NCBI GenBank assembly: GCA_037833965.1
Contig: AP031353.1
Span: 22,756,501-22,820,500 of the forward strand
Source: Marchantia polymorpha subsp. ruderalis
Lineage: Eukaryota > Streptophyta > Marchantiopsida > Marchantiales > Marchantiaceae
Length of the DNA: 64,000 nucleotides
Reading direction: 5' to 3'
Notes under the pieces: generated by a model
What the model was told of the DNA's origin: nothing
The model's database searches: none
The model's input: only the letters and a program-made list of their open reading frames with translations
Made by a program: the position numbers and the translations under genes
Shown: in pieces, positions 9,310 to 21,500 of the stretch
How positions within the stretch are numbered: position 1 is the first letter of the stretch
Layout of the letters: each line of letters starts with the position of its first letter

Positions 9310-11582
9310 CCTTAGATCAATGATCAGAACTTACAACCTTCATCTTCGAGTTTAGTTTAACCGTTCCTCGTTTGATTTTCAGGAACAGTTGGTTGAAGTT
9401 GAGAGATGGGGTTAGTCCTAACTCTTAAGTTTTCACCTCAAACCTCTAGTTCATGAATCCACTACTGCCTTTGCAAGCTCTGATGCTCGATAGAAATGCA
9501 ACGAGGCCTCATGTTCCTTATCAAGCTCAGAAAAGAATATCGCAAAACTGCTAGTCTACACAACCAACTTAAACTTTTCTAAGACTTTCGACTTGATGTG
9601 ACGCACATCTATGGTTCATATGAATCACAGACGTGCTAAATTACTTCTCTTCCACGGTCTATGATATAGTAGTGAGCTATCAAACCAGACGTGGGATACC
9701 GTGGTGGGACTGGTTTAAGGTTCTCAGATATTCAGCCTTACATATACTTCAGTACCCTTGACGTGGGACACTTACATAGAAGTCACATTTCAGAGCACGC
9801 AAAAGCTGGCTCGACTAGGAGTATGGTAAATTACACAACATCACGTAAATGTACTTTTCCCTGGAGGTGGAAGCAACCTGTGATGGGTTTAGATGTACAG
9901 TAAACAGGCCATCTCCGAATCTCAACACAAGTCGATTTAAACAGAAAGAAACATTCGACATTCGTATTGGGAAACTCGGAAATCCTCGCTAGCTTTATTC
10001 CACGCTAAGCTGCACAACAAGGGAGTTCACGGAACCCTCGAAATTCAGTTTCACATAAACTCTGTTCATAAAAGCTGTGAATAGCATCGCATAACAGAAA
10101 GAAACGCCATATAGATATGCGTATGGCGGAAGCTGATGAGCGCACAGCTTGTATGATTATAGAGCATAGATGACATAAACAAGATGTGCGATGCATATAT
10201 TTACTTTAGATATGTCCCTACGAGTCCAGACAAATACAATCACTTTTTTATCAGTAAAACATCAAGGAATGGACAACACTGACAAAGAAATCAGCAAAAA
10301 ATTGTCCAGTGTTGTGTTGACCTCAGAAGAAGAAAGCTATCGGTGAGATTCTTTTACATACACTCGTACGAGCAGCTAGTGTCTTCGCCTGAGTGGATGA
10401 TCTTGTCTACAACTAAATTATGAATATTATCTGCTAGATTCAGTTATAAACAACCAGCCAAGCGGATCGGAGATTCAAGATACGTAGTGATCCAGTACTT
10501 GAACCTTTTCTCAAAAACGGTGTTCCACGGAAGATATACAGATTCAGGAAGAACATCCGTTGGTTATGTAACTACTTCCTGTTGTCATCTTATGGTGACG
10601 ACGTCAAAGTGGAGATGGTAGATACTCTCACACCAAGCATTCGCGCATTGACTCCGGGAAAGGACAAGAAACAGGAACGACGATCACCCCGTCCCGAGGA
10701 ATAAACAAGGCCAGATTTACATTATCGATCATCGGTTCAGAACCTTTCCTGAAAGAGGCGTTTCTTATAGGTAGACAGAACTCCTCTCGAGTGATTTGCT
10801 CTTTCACATACAGATTGATACCAAAGTCATGAGAGAACAGAGAGAACAAAAACAAATCACGAGTCTAGTACATCGAGTATCGATGTATATCGCTCATTGA
10901 GGAACGATACACGAGACATCGATACGACTTCACGTGACTTCTACCGCTATCTGAACAACATTTTACAGGCGCTTCGCTCGGTGGAAGTACAGGAGATTGC
11001 TTGCCATTGCATCCAATAACGGCAAAGATTATGGAACTCACCGTTGCTAGATCATGGAGTCATGGCGATACATTCAAACCTCAAGAATGGCAAACCTCCG
11101 GCCAGACACAGGCATGACGGTTCCTTCTCTCCAGGTCAGCGCAGGTGATGTAACCCCAAAAGTTTCCAGGCCCACATTTGCAATACTCATTAAATGATGT
11201 AATCTAACGACGAAACGGCTGGAGAGGGAAGGGGACCAGCAGGAGCAAAGGAAGGCAGCAACAAATTCGCATCCGCATCGAGCACGAGCAGAAATGCCAC
11301 TTATTTCTGGGGCCTCTTGCAAGCACCCCTGGTGCAGGTGATGAAGCTACTGACTCCTTCCACTCCAATCTGATTCTAATTATGAACTGAACGCTACAGT
11401 CCAAGCTATACGAGCGCAAAGAGCCACAGACCCACCAGAAGGCCAAACTCGTCGAGAGTCGAGTCTGCTACTGGACTCGGCTTCGGCTTTCCCACACACA
11501 GATTGAAATCCAAAGAGGCGTAATTGATCGCTCGCATGAGCTCGAAAACGGTGTACGCGGCCGCCAAGGCATACGGGCACCA
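9310..11582. other. Intergenic, no gene seen
   Basis: Only short unsupported reading frames. I found no splice-consistent chain of exons and no RNA gene. Confidence 0.5.
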
Positions 11583-12427
11583 TAATTGGAGCTCGTCGCT
11601 GAGTTAATGGTGATAGATTCGTCGAGTACATATGTACTGGTGCGTCGCCACGAGTCAAGTGGAATACAGTTCAAAAAAAGAGCGACTACAGAGGGCAGAG
11701 AGGCGAGCCGCGAGACACATGCTTCAATGGCCTTAGAATCATCTGAAGATGTGGATCAAATTAATATTCGACCGCACAGGTCTCCAACTCCGATCGAGGC
11801 AGACCCTTACGTTATCTTGGTCGCACTCTATACGACACGAGTACGAGCGAGCTACGAACCTGGTCAGTGACGAGCCTGTCAGCGAGATTCAGACATCAGG
11901 ATGTGATAAATGTGATTTGCACTGGATTTATTCCTGTACCGCACGTGTTAAAGCCCAGTCCTCAATCTTCGATCATTGCTCAAGGCCTGGCTGCCGCCGT
12001 TCGGGCCGGTCACCGATCTGTACCGGCGAACACAATTTGGTACGACTAGCAGTATTTCATACACCAATTTCATGATTGCGGGGCATGGAACAGAGACATA
12101 CGTCCCCACAATCCGACAATTGAAGGCCCAGCATTAAAGTAGTCGAGGAAATTTACTGCTAGTTCCAAAATAGCAGCGAGTACACGGACACGCGGAAACC
12201 CCGGCCCTCTGAAAGTGACGGCTGAGGATCATGAAAGCCTCGAGACTTCATGCGGCGTTGCTTCCGTTGAAATGCCCACTCCTCAGGCGTTTCGACCTCA
12301 ATGCCCTCCAAATCTTCCGTCAGTCGCAGCGGTGACACTCCAGCTCCCTTCTGCCTGTATTGACCCTTCCATCAGATCACTTCGGAAGCCAGAGCGATCG
12401 GCCTTCCGGGACTTCGTATTCTGACAG

Positions 12428-14190
12428 AGCTCCCGGTTTGAGAAGCCCTCGAAGGCCTTCATAAGGTCTCAGTCCATCAGAGCTTCCGGCAAGAGGAGCA
12501 GTGGCGGTGGGAGAGGTGTCTGCCGGGGCTTTGCGTTCTGGCAGAATTTCCAAACTGGGATTCCTGTCAGCGCGAGGATGTGTATTCTTCAACCGTGCGC
12601 GGATCCCCAAGAGGAGGGCGTCTGGTGGAGGGACGACACCTCCTGGAAGAAGTATGAATCTGCGCTTCAATCGCAGATCAGGAATGGTGTATCGTCTGGT
12701 TTGAAGGCTATAGACCTTGGAACGATCAAGTCGTCCGTGCATCCGAATGGAGCACGCTACACGGTGAACCTGCAAAAGATGGAGCAGGTGGCCGTAAGCA
12801 GCGGGCAGATTAGGCCCATCAAGATTATCGACCGCCAGGCAGTCCAGGCAGTAGTCAAAAAGACTCCTCCACAACTCGTGAGTGCTTCGTTTCTGTGTTT
12901 CGTTTCTCTCGAGAGTAAGGTCTCTCGTTGTTTGAGCTCCGAATTACCGCACTCTGTAGAGCTTGACATCCCATCCCACCTGGATTTCCTCGATTTGCGT
13001 CTGGTTCATCTGTTTCAGCCGATCCGGGGGTTTAAAGCTTGCCCTGATTGTTTGCCTGCTTGCACAGACTATGGCACCACCCCCGCCGCCTCAGCAGAGG
13101 AATCCGGCAATAGTCCATTACAAGGACTCGTCTGGTGTGTTGAAACAGTACGACCAGGACATCGCCACCGCGTTGCTGAGGGCAATCGTCAGTTCTCAGA
13201 GGTCGCTGTTAATCACGAGCTCCAGGACCGGCTTAAATTATTATTTCGATATTCCGAATATGACCCAGTGTTTCATCGACGAAGACGGTTCTGAGCTTGA
13301 TGAGCTGCCGGTGCAAGTGGTCATAGAGGTTCCATGGGATCCTCAGGCGATGGTTTCCCTCTTCAGAAAATCGGAGGGGGTCATGATCAGAAAGGCGAGT
13401 GTACTTCCCCTGCTGTTCCATGCGCAGTGTTCATGTCTGACCTTCTTCCTTGAAGTTTATCCAATATGTTGCATAATTCTCTGACGTGTGTCGAGAGCAA
13501 GAGATTGTCTCATGCTCGGGCTTGAAATCTTTGCAGGTGCTCTCTCTGACCCTTGAGCAGTACCGGAGCAACCATTATCTGGATGCGACTCTTCCCGTCC
13601 AAGCATCTCCGAGGAAGATTATTTCCAAGGATTTGAACTTGGACATCAAGCCAGGGCATCCAATATACGAAGGCTTTTTGGATGTCTTGCACTTCACCGT
13701 ACTGGCAGTCCCGGAGGCTATCGGTCCGAAACTTTTCCCTTCCCTTGTTTGCCCGCGGAGCTCAGCTCGCTTCCTTTGTGCTTTTGTGTTCCCGTTGGTA
13801 GATCAAATTCAGCATGTTCGCACATCAAATTCAGTATGCTCGCGCTAACGTCGTGGTTGGCGTGCAGAATCCTTTATATCTCGCGCAGCAGCGACACCAA
13901 GTCGTTCTGGTGACGAATTGCCGGTTGTTCGCACGGTTTTCAAGCCGGCTCCTAGGAAGGTGTCGAAATCCAGCGATCCCTCGAGCAAGGAAGTGAGCAC
14001 CTTCTGGTGCGACATGGCAGCACCTCTGGCTGCCGCTCACGCACTGGTGTACGGCACCGCAGTCCAGCTGCGAGTGATGGCGTATCTTATAATCACTCCT
14101 CCTGCTGAGCTGAAGCGCAGGAAGATCTCTTGCCAATCTGATGTCGTCCGTATCAATCCAGAGCACTGCTTGTCTTTGGCTCTGCTCAAT
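12428..14190 (+). CDS. Tandem WWE-domain protein, copy B (gene model partial at both ends)
   Basis: Modelled exons are 12428-12877, 13068-13394, 13537-13723 and 13868-14190; all internal junctions agree in phase. The first acceptor TTCTGACAG overlaps the TGA that ends an upstream open frame (12215-12424). Exon 1 encodes a WWE-like domain (GVWWRDD, SW-KY, GARYTVNL, KMEQ, SGQIRPIK). Exon 2 encodes a second (VHYKDSSG, KQYDQD, YYFDIPNMTQ). The intron after exon 2 uses a GC donor (AAG|GCGAGT), the only choice that keeps the next exon open. Exons 3 and 4 encode about 170 residues I do not recognise. WWE domains in other proteins bind ADP-ribose or mediate contacts of PARPs and ubiquitin ligases; this role is inferred, not shown. 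The true start codon and any exon past 14190 are not resolved. Homologous sequence extends upstream to 11583. Confidence 0.6.
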
Positions 14191-14830
14191 GTGAGTGGTT
14201 GAACGTCGTCGATCTTCTCGAGAACGCCTGGAGGGTGTTATTCTCGTCATGTGCTGGTGAAGGAAATCATTCATTTACTTTTGAGGTCAACTTCGTGAAC
14301 TTGCCCCTTAGACGTGAATGACTTGATTTAAGCGCAATTAGCGTCCGTAAGCGGGGCCTAATTAAATAAAATTCTCCGCCTACTACAGTAAGCTTATTTT
14401 CATGCCCGATACATTTCCTCTTCAGCGAGTGGTGGGCGAAATGGCGCTTCTACGTTAGTCAAATCGGTCTTGCCCTCCAAGGCGACCCTCCTCCTTTTTC
14501 GAAAGATGGCAAAAGAGAGAACCGAGGATTTCCTCCAACACTCGGTGATGTGCGGAAGTAATTAGTTACGATATAGTTGCGATAGGGAATATACAGGTCT
14601 CCCGTGAGCGGAGAGTCCAATTTTGTAAATATCCAGCAGTCGAAATAAAGGAGCATGCTCTTTGATGAAGCCGTGCTACCCATTCGGATTTAATATCTTC
14701 GTCAGTTGTGCCAATAACTCAGCTTCAATCTGACGATGCATTGAGAACGTCGAGGAAAAATGTTTTATTGACTGAGAAAGATATGTACTTTGCTTGTCGT
14801 TACATTTTCTGGAGCATGTGAAAGTTGTAA
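14191..14830. other. Intergenic, no gene seen
   Basis: This lies between the plus-strand WWE gene and the 3' end of the minus-strand DUF4079 gene. It may contain further 3' exons or the untranslated end of the WWE gene, but nothing is supportable. Confidence 0.4.
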
Positions 14831-16530
14831 CTATAGACTCAATCCTAGTTGCAAACCTAGTGCCGCATGAACTAAAAATAATGCCATGATACTGCTCCCG
14901 AGGTATGCGTGGATACTGCGGAGTTCGGGTTTACCCTGCGTAGAAATGACATTTGAGTTAGCAATTAATGTCCTCCTGATAATCTGAATCGGGACGAAAT
15001 AGTTGTTTTCGAGCATCAGCATGGAGATTTGCAGCCGCAGTGAGTGAAATGGCATTAGAACCTTACCTCAAATTGCGAAGATAAACCTGTCTGAATGGCA
15101 AGAAGTGCCAGGCCAATCAATCCCGTCAACGCATGATTGCTGCATGCAAGGAGGAAACATTAGTTATGCGAAAATGGTTGCGTCGTGGATTGTGACCATG
15201 AGTAGAACGGCGAATGAACTCTTCGCATACCTCTCGAAGATGGATTTTCCTTGTGTCAGCAGAGACGTGACTCCACCCGTGGCTCCCGCAGCGAAGAAGA
15301 AGAAAAGTCCTGCGAAAAGCTTCGGGTGAAGGTCTTTGGCAGTGGCCTTCAAAGCCTGCACGACGTTTTAACATTTGTGTGAGGATTTGGGGATGAGATC
15401 AATTGTCTGAGGTCGAGGTATGGCAATTCTTTGCCTTGTTGAAATTGTCAAAGTAGCCCTGCAGCGATATTGGAAAAGAAACTCACCATATCATCTCCAA
15501 CACGTATTTGCCATCCCAAGTATGTACCATAGCCTCCCATTGCGAACAGAACGACGGCCTGCGTGAAAGTTTCCGAATTTGTAGATAGTCAGACTGCTGA
15601 AATGTCCTGAGCTCAGAAACATGAATCGCAGCTGCAATGCGCTCAGAGTTTAATGCGGTAGGAAGTACCATGTTGCCGGGGTGACCCCAGTGGATCAGCC
15701 ACTCTGGAAGGTCAAATGTTCTCACGAGCTCAGCGAATGGACTAAATAAACTCGTTAGTTGCTCAGCTGTGGATGGTCAGTCAAGGCAATCGATGTACGT
15801 GGTAAATTTGAAGCAGATGAAGATTCCTTGCATGCATTGCGGTCTAGCTTTCGACTTTACTGTTTGCTCAATTCTCTACAGCAGACTAATTTTGTCATCT
15901 TTTGATAATCTTCTCCGACAGGTTTCATAAAACTCAGGTTTGTGTTCCTGCGACACATTCTCTTCAACGACGAGGCAGAGTAGCCGGACAATCTGCGTTA
16001 AGGATACCACCGGGGAGAGCGGCGAGGGCCAAAATTGAGAGCGGAGAGACGGAAAGCAACAATGAGTTGCTGTCAGCTGTGCAGTCATCTTCAACTCTCG
16101 GGAAGAATACAAGCTCTGCAATGTCTTCCTTCTTGGTCTTTGCAGTGAACACGGTGTCTGCATGCCTGGTTGGACAGCTGACTAAGGTGGAGTTTTCAGA
16201 TTGATCAATTTCTGCACCGAAGAAAATAATAACAATTCAATTGTTGGGTCGACACATTATAGGAGGCAACGAATTGAGTACAGCAAAAGTTGTCGTCTTG
16301 ACTGGAGCAGACCATCCAAAGCCACATTGGCTTCATTTCAAGTGGGAATCACAGCAGAGCAAATTTCGGAAATGAAATGAATGAGTGCCCCAACCTGGAG
16401 CGCTGCTCTGAGGGCCCGCTGCCACCGCTATTCTGCTCCGCCTTAGGTCACGGGACAAGGATGGGCGAGGCAAGACTGACACTCCCCTGAGGGAACTCAA
16501 TCCCACGGATCCCCGAATTAGCGTCTCCAT
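14831..16530 (-). CDS. Plastid DUF4079 membrane protein, 7 exons, 270 aa
   Basis: Exons on the minus strand are 16395-16530, 16008-16211, 15669-15766, 15487-15558, 15231-15355, 15067-15139 and 14831-14935; the total is 813 nt and every junction closes in phase. The N-terminus (METLIRGSVGLSSLRG, rich in Ser and Arg with almost no acidic residues) is a typical plastid transit peptide. The mature part has the family blocks LPEWLIHWGHPGNM, FAMGGYGTYLGW, LHPKLFAGLFFFFAAGATGG and ALFLVHAALGLQLGLS. Four hydrophobic segments are visible, consistent with an integral thylakoid or envelope protein. The family is shared by cyanobacteria and plastids and its function is not established. The start at 16530 was chosen because it opens the transit peptide and its donor CCAG|GTTGGG joins exon 2 in phase; other open frames further upstream have no such link. 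Confidence 0.85.
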
Positions 16531-18536
16531 GTCGTCCTGCACAGCGCCAAATTGCAGAGTGCTCGCAAGACAATTGCTGTAAGGACAGACAGATTTTAGA
16601 AGTCTGCAAATCAATCACAACTGTCGATGTTGCTCCTCTCTGTGGCTCCTGAGAATCAGAGCACAAGGGTACAACTCGTTGATCGACTGTTCGAGTGAGC
16701 TGAGCTGAGCCTCGGGCGTGAGCTTCTGAGACTGGCAGCAATGGTTCGAGCAGGAAAAGGATTGTGGTTCGGTACCGGCAGGTCCCACCAAAGGAAGTTG
16801 AAGGTTCAAAAGGTCGGAAAACCTGCGTGGGCCACATGCTCACCACACGCCATTTGGAGGGTTCCCAAGGGATTCATCTTTACCTTATCGCAAATTCACA
16901 ACAGCCTTCGGACAGTACAGTAAGTTTGGACGTACACGCGTTCACCTTCTTCACCGATGCTGAGCAGCTGTCAGAAGTGCCCTGTTTTCCAGCATTAAGA
17001 TCATTGATATGTGCCAAGAAGTAATGATGCTTTCCTGGTGGTCACCGCTAACTTGTACGACTCTTCCCTACAGCTTGTTGTTCTGGAATTTGGGACAGTT
17101 GTTCAGGGGTTCTTGTTACTTGTCAAACTGGAAGAAGCATATTCTCTTTTTGGTGGTTGCGGTTCACACTGTTTAGAGAATAATCCTACTCCTGTGAGAT
17201 ACGGTAAACAAGCACTGCGTGAAGCTGCAATTTCTCCGTGTGATCGTAGGAAAGTTGTGAAAACGTGATTTTAGATACTATCAAAAAATATAATCCCCTC
17301 ATAATTTTATTTTAGTGTTCAAGACGTGAATGATAAAAACTGACTGGGAATAATAACAACTAAACCAAATTATGAGAAGCCCCCGCTTCTGCTCCTCGTA
17401 CCGACGATTATAGGTGTCTTCGCGAGAAGATTATCAAGTTCACAATCATCCACAAAAGCGAAACTTCGTTCACTACACTATATGGTTTTAGTGCATATAG
17501 CGTTTGGACATATATTCCAGTACAATAAACAAAATTAGTGTGATGTCGTTACTGTGACAAACGGCAAGTAGCGGAGGAACACGGAACATCAAACGTAGTG
17601 ATTGAGGCGACAACTATATCATTCAAAAGCTGTGGGACCATGAACAATCTTCAGAAAACTTATACACGATCAATCCAAGACAGGTTTGTTGACTTCCACA
17701 CAACCATGCGTCCCAAACATGAACATAGATCGATTTCGAGAGCCACTTGACCATAAAAAGTGCCGTGAGCATGCTCATATATTAGTCGCTTTATTACCAA
17801 CTAATTTATTCCGGCCTCATCTAAACTCCTCTCTGAGATGCATCACTAAAACTGATGGTCACCATGATTAGATGGTTTATGTAAATGGCTGCCAGTGACA
17901 ACCTGCATATTGAGGGACAGTATCAAATAACGAGGTACGTGGCTACAGTGCCTCATTTGGTGTCTATCATACTGAAACTTCACCCCGTATCGAAGGTTTG
18001 ACAAGATGAAGTTCCCAAAGCGCAACTTAAAGGCGTGAAGTTGAGGTAGAATCTCAAGGATTAGAAGACTGATGCTTTGGCTGTTACTCGAGGATGCCGC
18101 CGCGCACCGCGGGCCGTCCAAAGAAAAGACTGCGAAGCTTTCCTATGAATTCAAATCTACTACAATCTTGCCTTGACGAATCGTCTACATCGAGAAGTTC
18201 TTTAAGCTTAGCATTCTTCCCCTCTTCAAAAACCATCGGCAACAACGTGTCCTGGAAATCAACATTCACACCCTCAGTTACAACCGGTGAAGTCCGACCC
18301 TCTCCATTCGCATACAGATACTCGAAGATCAAAGCCCAGAAAGGAACATACTAATTCTTCGTCAATGTATCCGAGGTAATGACAAAGCATTAAACTTAAG
18401 AGAACCTTGAACTCTAGCAACGCCTAATCGATTACCTTCGATGTCTTCGGTCCAGCCGTTGAATTTGTTTGACAACTTTGCGTTGACCGAACAGCAGGTA
18501 AAAGTTGTGATATATCTCTTCTTCAATGGTTCAACT
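16531..18536. other. Intergenic; promoter side of the DUF4079 gene, no other gene seen
   Basis: Several short open frames exist on both strands. One on the plus strand at 18094-18354 begins with a basic GRPKKR motif, but no exon chain or family supports it. The 3' end of the rhodanese gene bounds the right side. Confidence 0.4.
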
Positions 18537-21500
18537 TCATGCATTTTGCACAAGAAGTTCGGGTTCTTCCTCACATACACCGTTGTTCATTAACTCCTTT
18601 CTGCGTTCTTTCCGTCTCCTCCTCTTCATCGCTCTCCTGCTCACATAGTCGGCCGGCTTTGGCAAGGCAGGTTCCGTAGGACGATAATTATGCCATCGCT
18701 CGTATTGTTGTCTCGATATTAAGGGCCGCAATTTTGGAGCTGACGAGCATTCATCAGAGCAGCATCCTTTAGATTGTGTTAAACACTCGTCGCAAGTCCT
18801 GCGATAATAACCAGCAAAATATCAGAAGATGGACACAGGTCTATCACTCGAGTTCAAGACAGCGTACATTGAGTAACCTCTGTACATGAAGACTGTAAGT
18901 GGTCGAGGGACTAAGGAACTTAGCCAAGTCCATCTGTAGTCTGAATCCTGGATTTAGGCTCGTCTTAGTTTCCCACCAATACATCGTTATACAAGCCGCG
19001 ACTTACTCGTGCTTTAAACGCAAAAATTTAACACGTGCTATGAGGAAAATTGAGTCTTTCAGCTCCCCGACAATTAGCGTGCCTCTACATGGGCCGATAT
19101 GTCAATTTTGAGAATGCCATTAACAGCTTACATGAGCTAGATCTTCAGACTGAAAACTGCTATACATGTTTACATCACTGAGTACATCCGTCAAGTGTCG
19201 TGACCAAGTCCGTCTATAGTGTTCAAAATGCAGATGCTCTGTACCTATCCAGTTTCCGTAACACGGGGTGTGACAAAAAATACCTAGAGACTATGATGAG
19301 TGCAGGTTACGAAGACTTACAGATAGAGCTGATTGCAGTCCAGGTTGGCACAGTTGCGATGTCGGGGCTCGAGGATGTGATCTCCGCACAGACGACACCT
19401 AGCAAAGGCCTCCTCTGTCCTGGATTCTTCGAAGTTCTTAAGAGAGTCACTCATGCTACCTTCTTGAATGGGACTATCGTGGTAGACCTTGGGAGGAACT
19501 GCCAAACGTGAGTCGAACACAAACAGGTTTCCAGCCCACTTTCTTGAGCCTTCCTCTTTGAGATAGTTTGAAATACCACCCTTCAAAGAGTACAGGTTTT
19601 TGAAACCTTTCGCTCTGCAGTGATCATGGTTTCGACGTATCAGAAAACAAATGACTCAAACTGGATTGTAGGAAACTATATCATGTGGTAAGGCAGACAT
19701 GCTTTCGCATTTCTATGGTCTGCCACTAGTCTTTCCCGATAAAGGTTTCCATTTCCTTCGCTGAATATCTAACTTAAGGTACCCCAACAAGAAGGGGTTT
19801 AGGTTTAGCAATTTTTGAACATACTGCGTTAATACTCGCCATAATTCTAACGCCATACATGGAGTTAGCAACCACCTACGGAGAGAACACTGAAGATTAT
19901 AAAAACTCCTAATTTAGATACCACGAAAGTACAGATCACATACCGTAGCATAGTGGAGTATACGTCACAGCGTATGCCACCCGTGCAATACATCAGGACA
20001 TCAACTTCCTCCTTATCTACATCTGCCAATGGATCGTCGCGAGCATCCTGCACAACAAGTAGTTTTTAAAACCAGCAACCCCACTATAAATGTGAAGCAA
20101 AACAAATGCGGTACAGAAACAGGCAAAGCTGCCAGAGTCAGAGGCCGACCTCCTCTTCTTCAAGTCCAAAAGCAGTACTCTTGAAGCAGTCCACATTGGG
20201 CCTTTGAGCTCCTTTGAAATGACCAACGTCCCATTCGTATCCTGTGACATACCGGCTATTAACATCAAACCCACCCTGTGTAAATCAAAAGGTTCATACA
20301 AGACTGCGACTCGAAATAGTAGAAGTAAATAAGAAAATAAAACTCACCATTTCGCACATCCAGTAAAACGACCTGCCTTGAAGTATCCGTGTGTTCATCA
20401 TCCAGATTTGAATCCATCTGCTTCGAACCTCTCTCAGTGTTGCCAACAAGCTTGGCTGCATCCAGCCTTTTTGTCCACTCGGAAGGTGAGAGTGGCACTG
20501 CTCTTGCTATGGGATCTGTCACCGGAAGATGTTGAGTTCCACCTTCAACCTGAACACGAAAACCCCATGTCACTTTGCGGACTCATTTTTAAGTGTTTTC
20601 TGAGGCTTAAGTTCAACCGTCAAATGCAGTTTGAATTCGGTATTAAGAAAACTACCGACAGATAAGTAGATTGGAAGCACAACACTCCCAGAAATCTCTG
20701 ATGGGAGATGACCAAAAAATTTGAGATGGGAGCGGTGGTTGTAAAAGCTGCAAGGTTCCTACTACTGCATAAAGTTGGAAACTTCGAAAAAGCAAAAGAT
20801 TTCTGCTCAAATACAGCAAAAACTACTACAGGGCTCAGAGAACAAAGAATTGCACATTATCTATTTGAAACATCACAGGTAGTATATCGAATCTGAGAGT
20901 GCAAATAACCATATGCATCCAATGCAATTTTTTAATAACTTACTTGTACCAAAGAAGGCTTGTAACGCAGTTTCAAACGAGGAAATGCATGCCCTTCAGG
21001 AGAAGGTGAAATCTGCACTAAGAGTTCCGAGAAGCGAGAGTCTTTCTTGACCCACTCAGCATACTCCATAGCACCCTTCCCTCGACTACTGAGCTGCAGA
21101 TTGGTTAGGGAAATAATTAGTCAGCTGCGCATGCGACTGAAATACGTAGCTTATAAATCTGAAAATCCACATGGTACAAACGAAGCTTACATAAAATTTT
21201 AAGTCACCTGAGCGTTGATACCCTGCTCACTGATATAGATTCGGCCACGGACATCATAATTCTGCAGCATCACATTGAAAGATTCCCAGCGAGGCAGCGT
21301 TAAAATCTCCAGGTAGCTCATGTGTTGCTCGAGGTATGAGGAATAACGAAACCAATTGTGGTGACGAGAATAAGTCACAGGAGGTATACTTAGGTAATAA
21401 CGCTGGAAGATGGCATGCACAATCTCTCACTCAGGAGTAAATGGACGGAATACAGGTTTGGTGGCAAAGTAGAAAGAAAGGACCAATTTTAAGCTCCAAG

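Noticed and set aside
12377..12874. Minus-strand 165-codon frame in the WWE locus
   Set aside because: Directly antisense to the first WWE exon and broken in copy A; the plus strand carries the domain and splice signals.
16448..16846. Minus-strand 132-codon frame upstream of the DUF4079 gene as an alternative N-terminus
   Set aside because: It cannot be spliced in phase to exon 2, whereas the frame starting at 16530 gives a transit peptide and a matching junction.
18094..18354. Plus-strand frame beginning with a basic GRPKKR motif, suggestive of an AT-hook or Mu-type transposase
   Set aside because: Only a single short motif; the rest is unrecognisable and the opposite strand is equally open.
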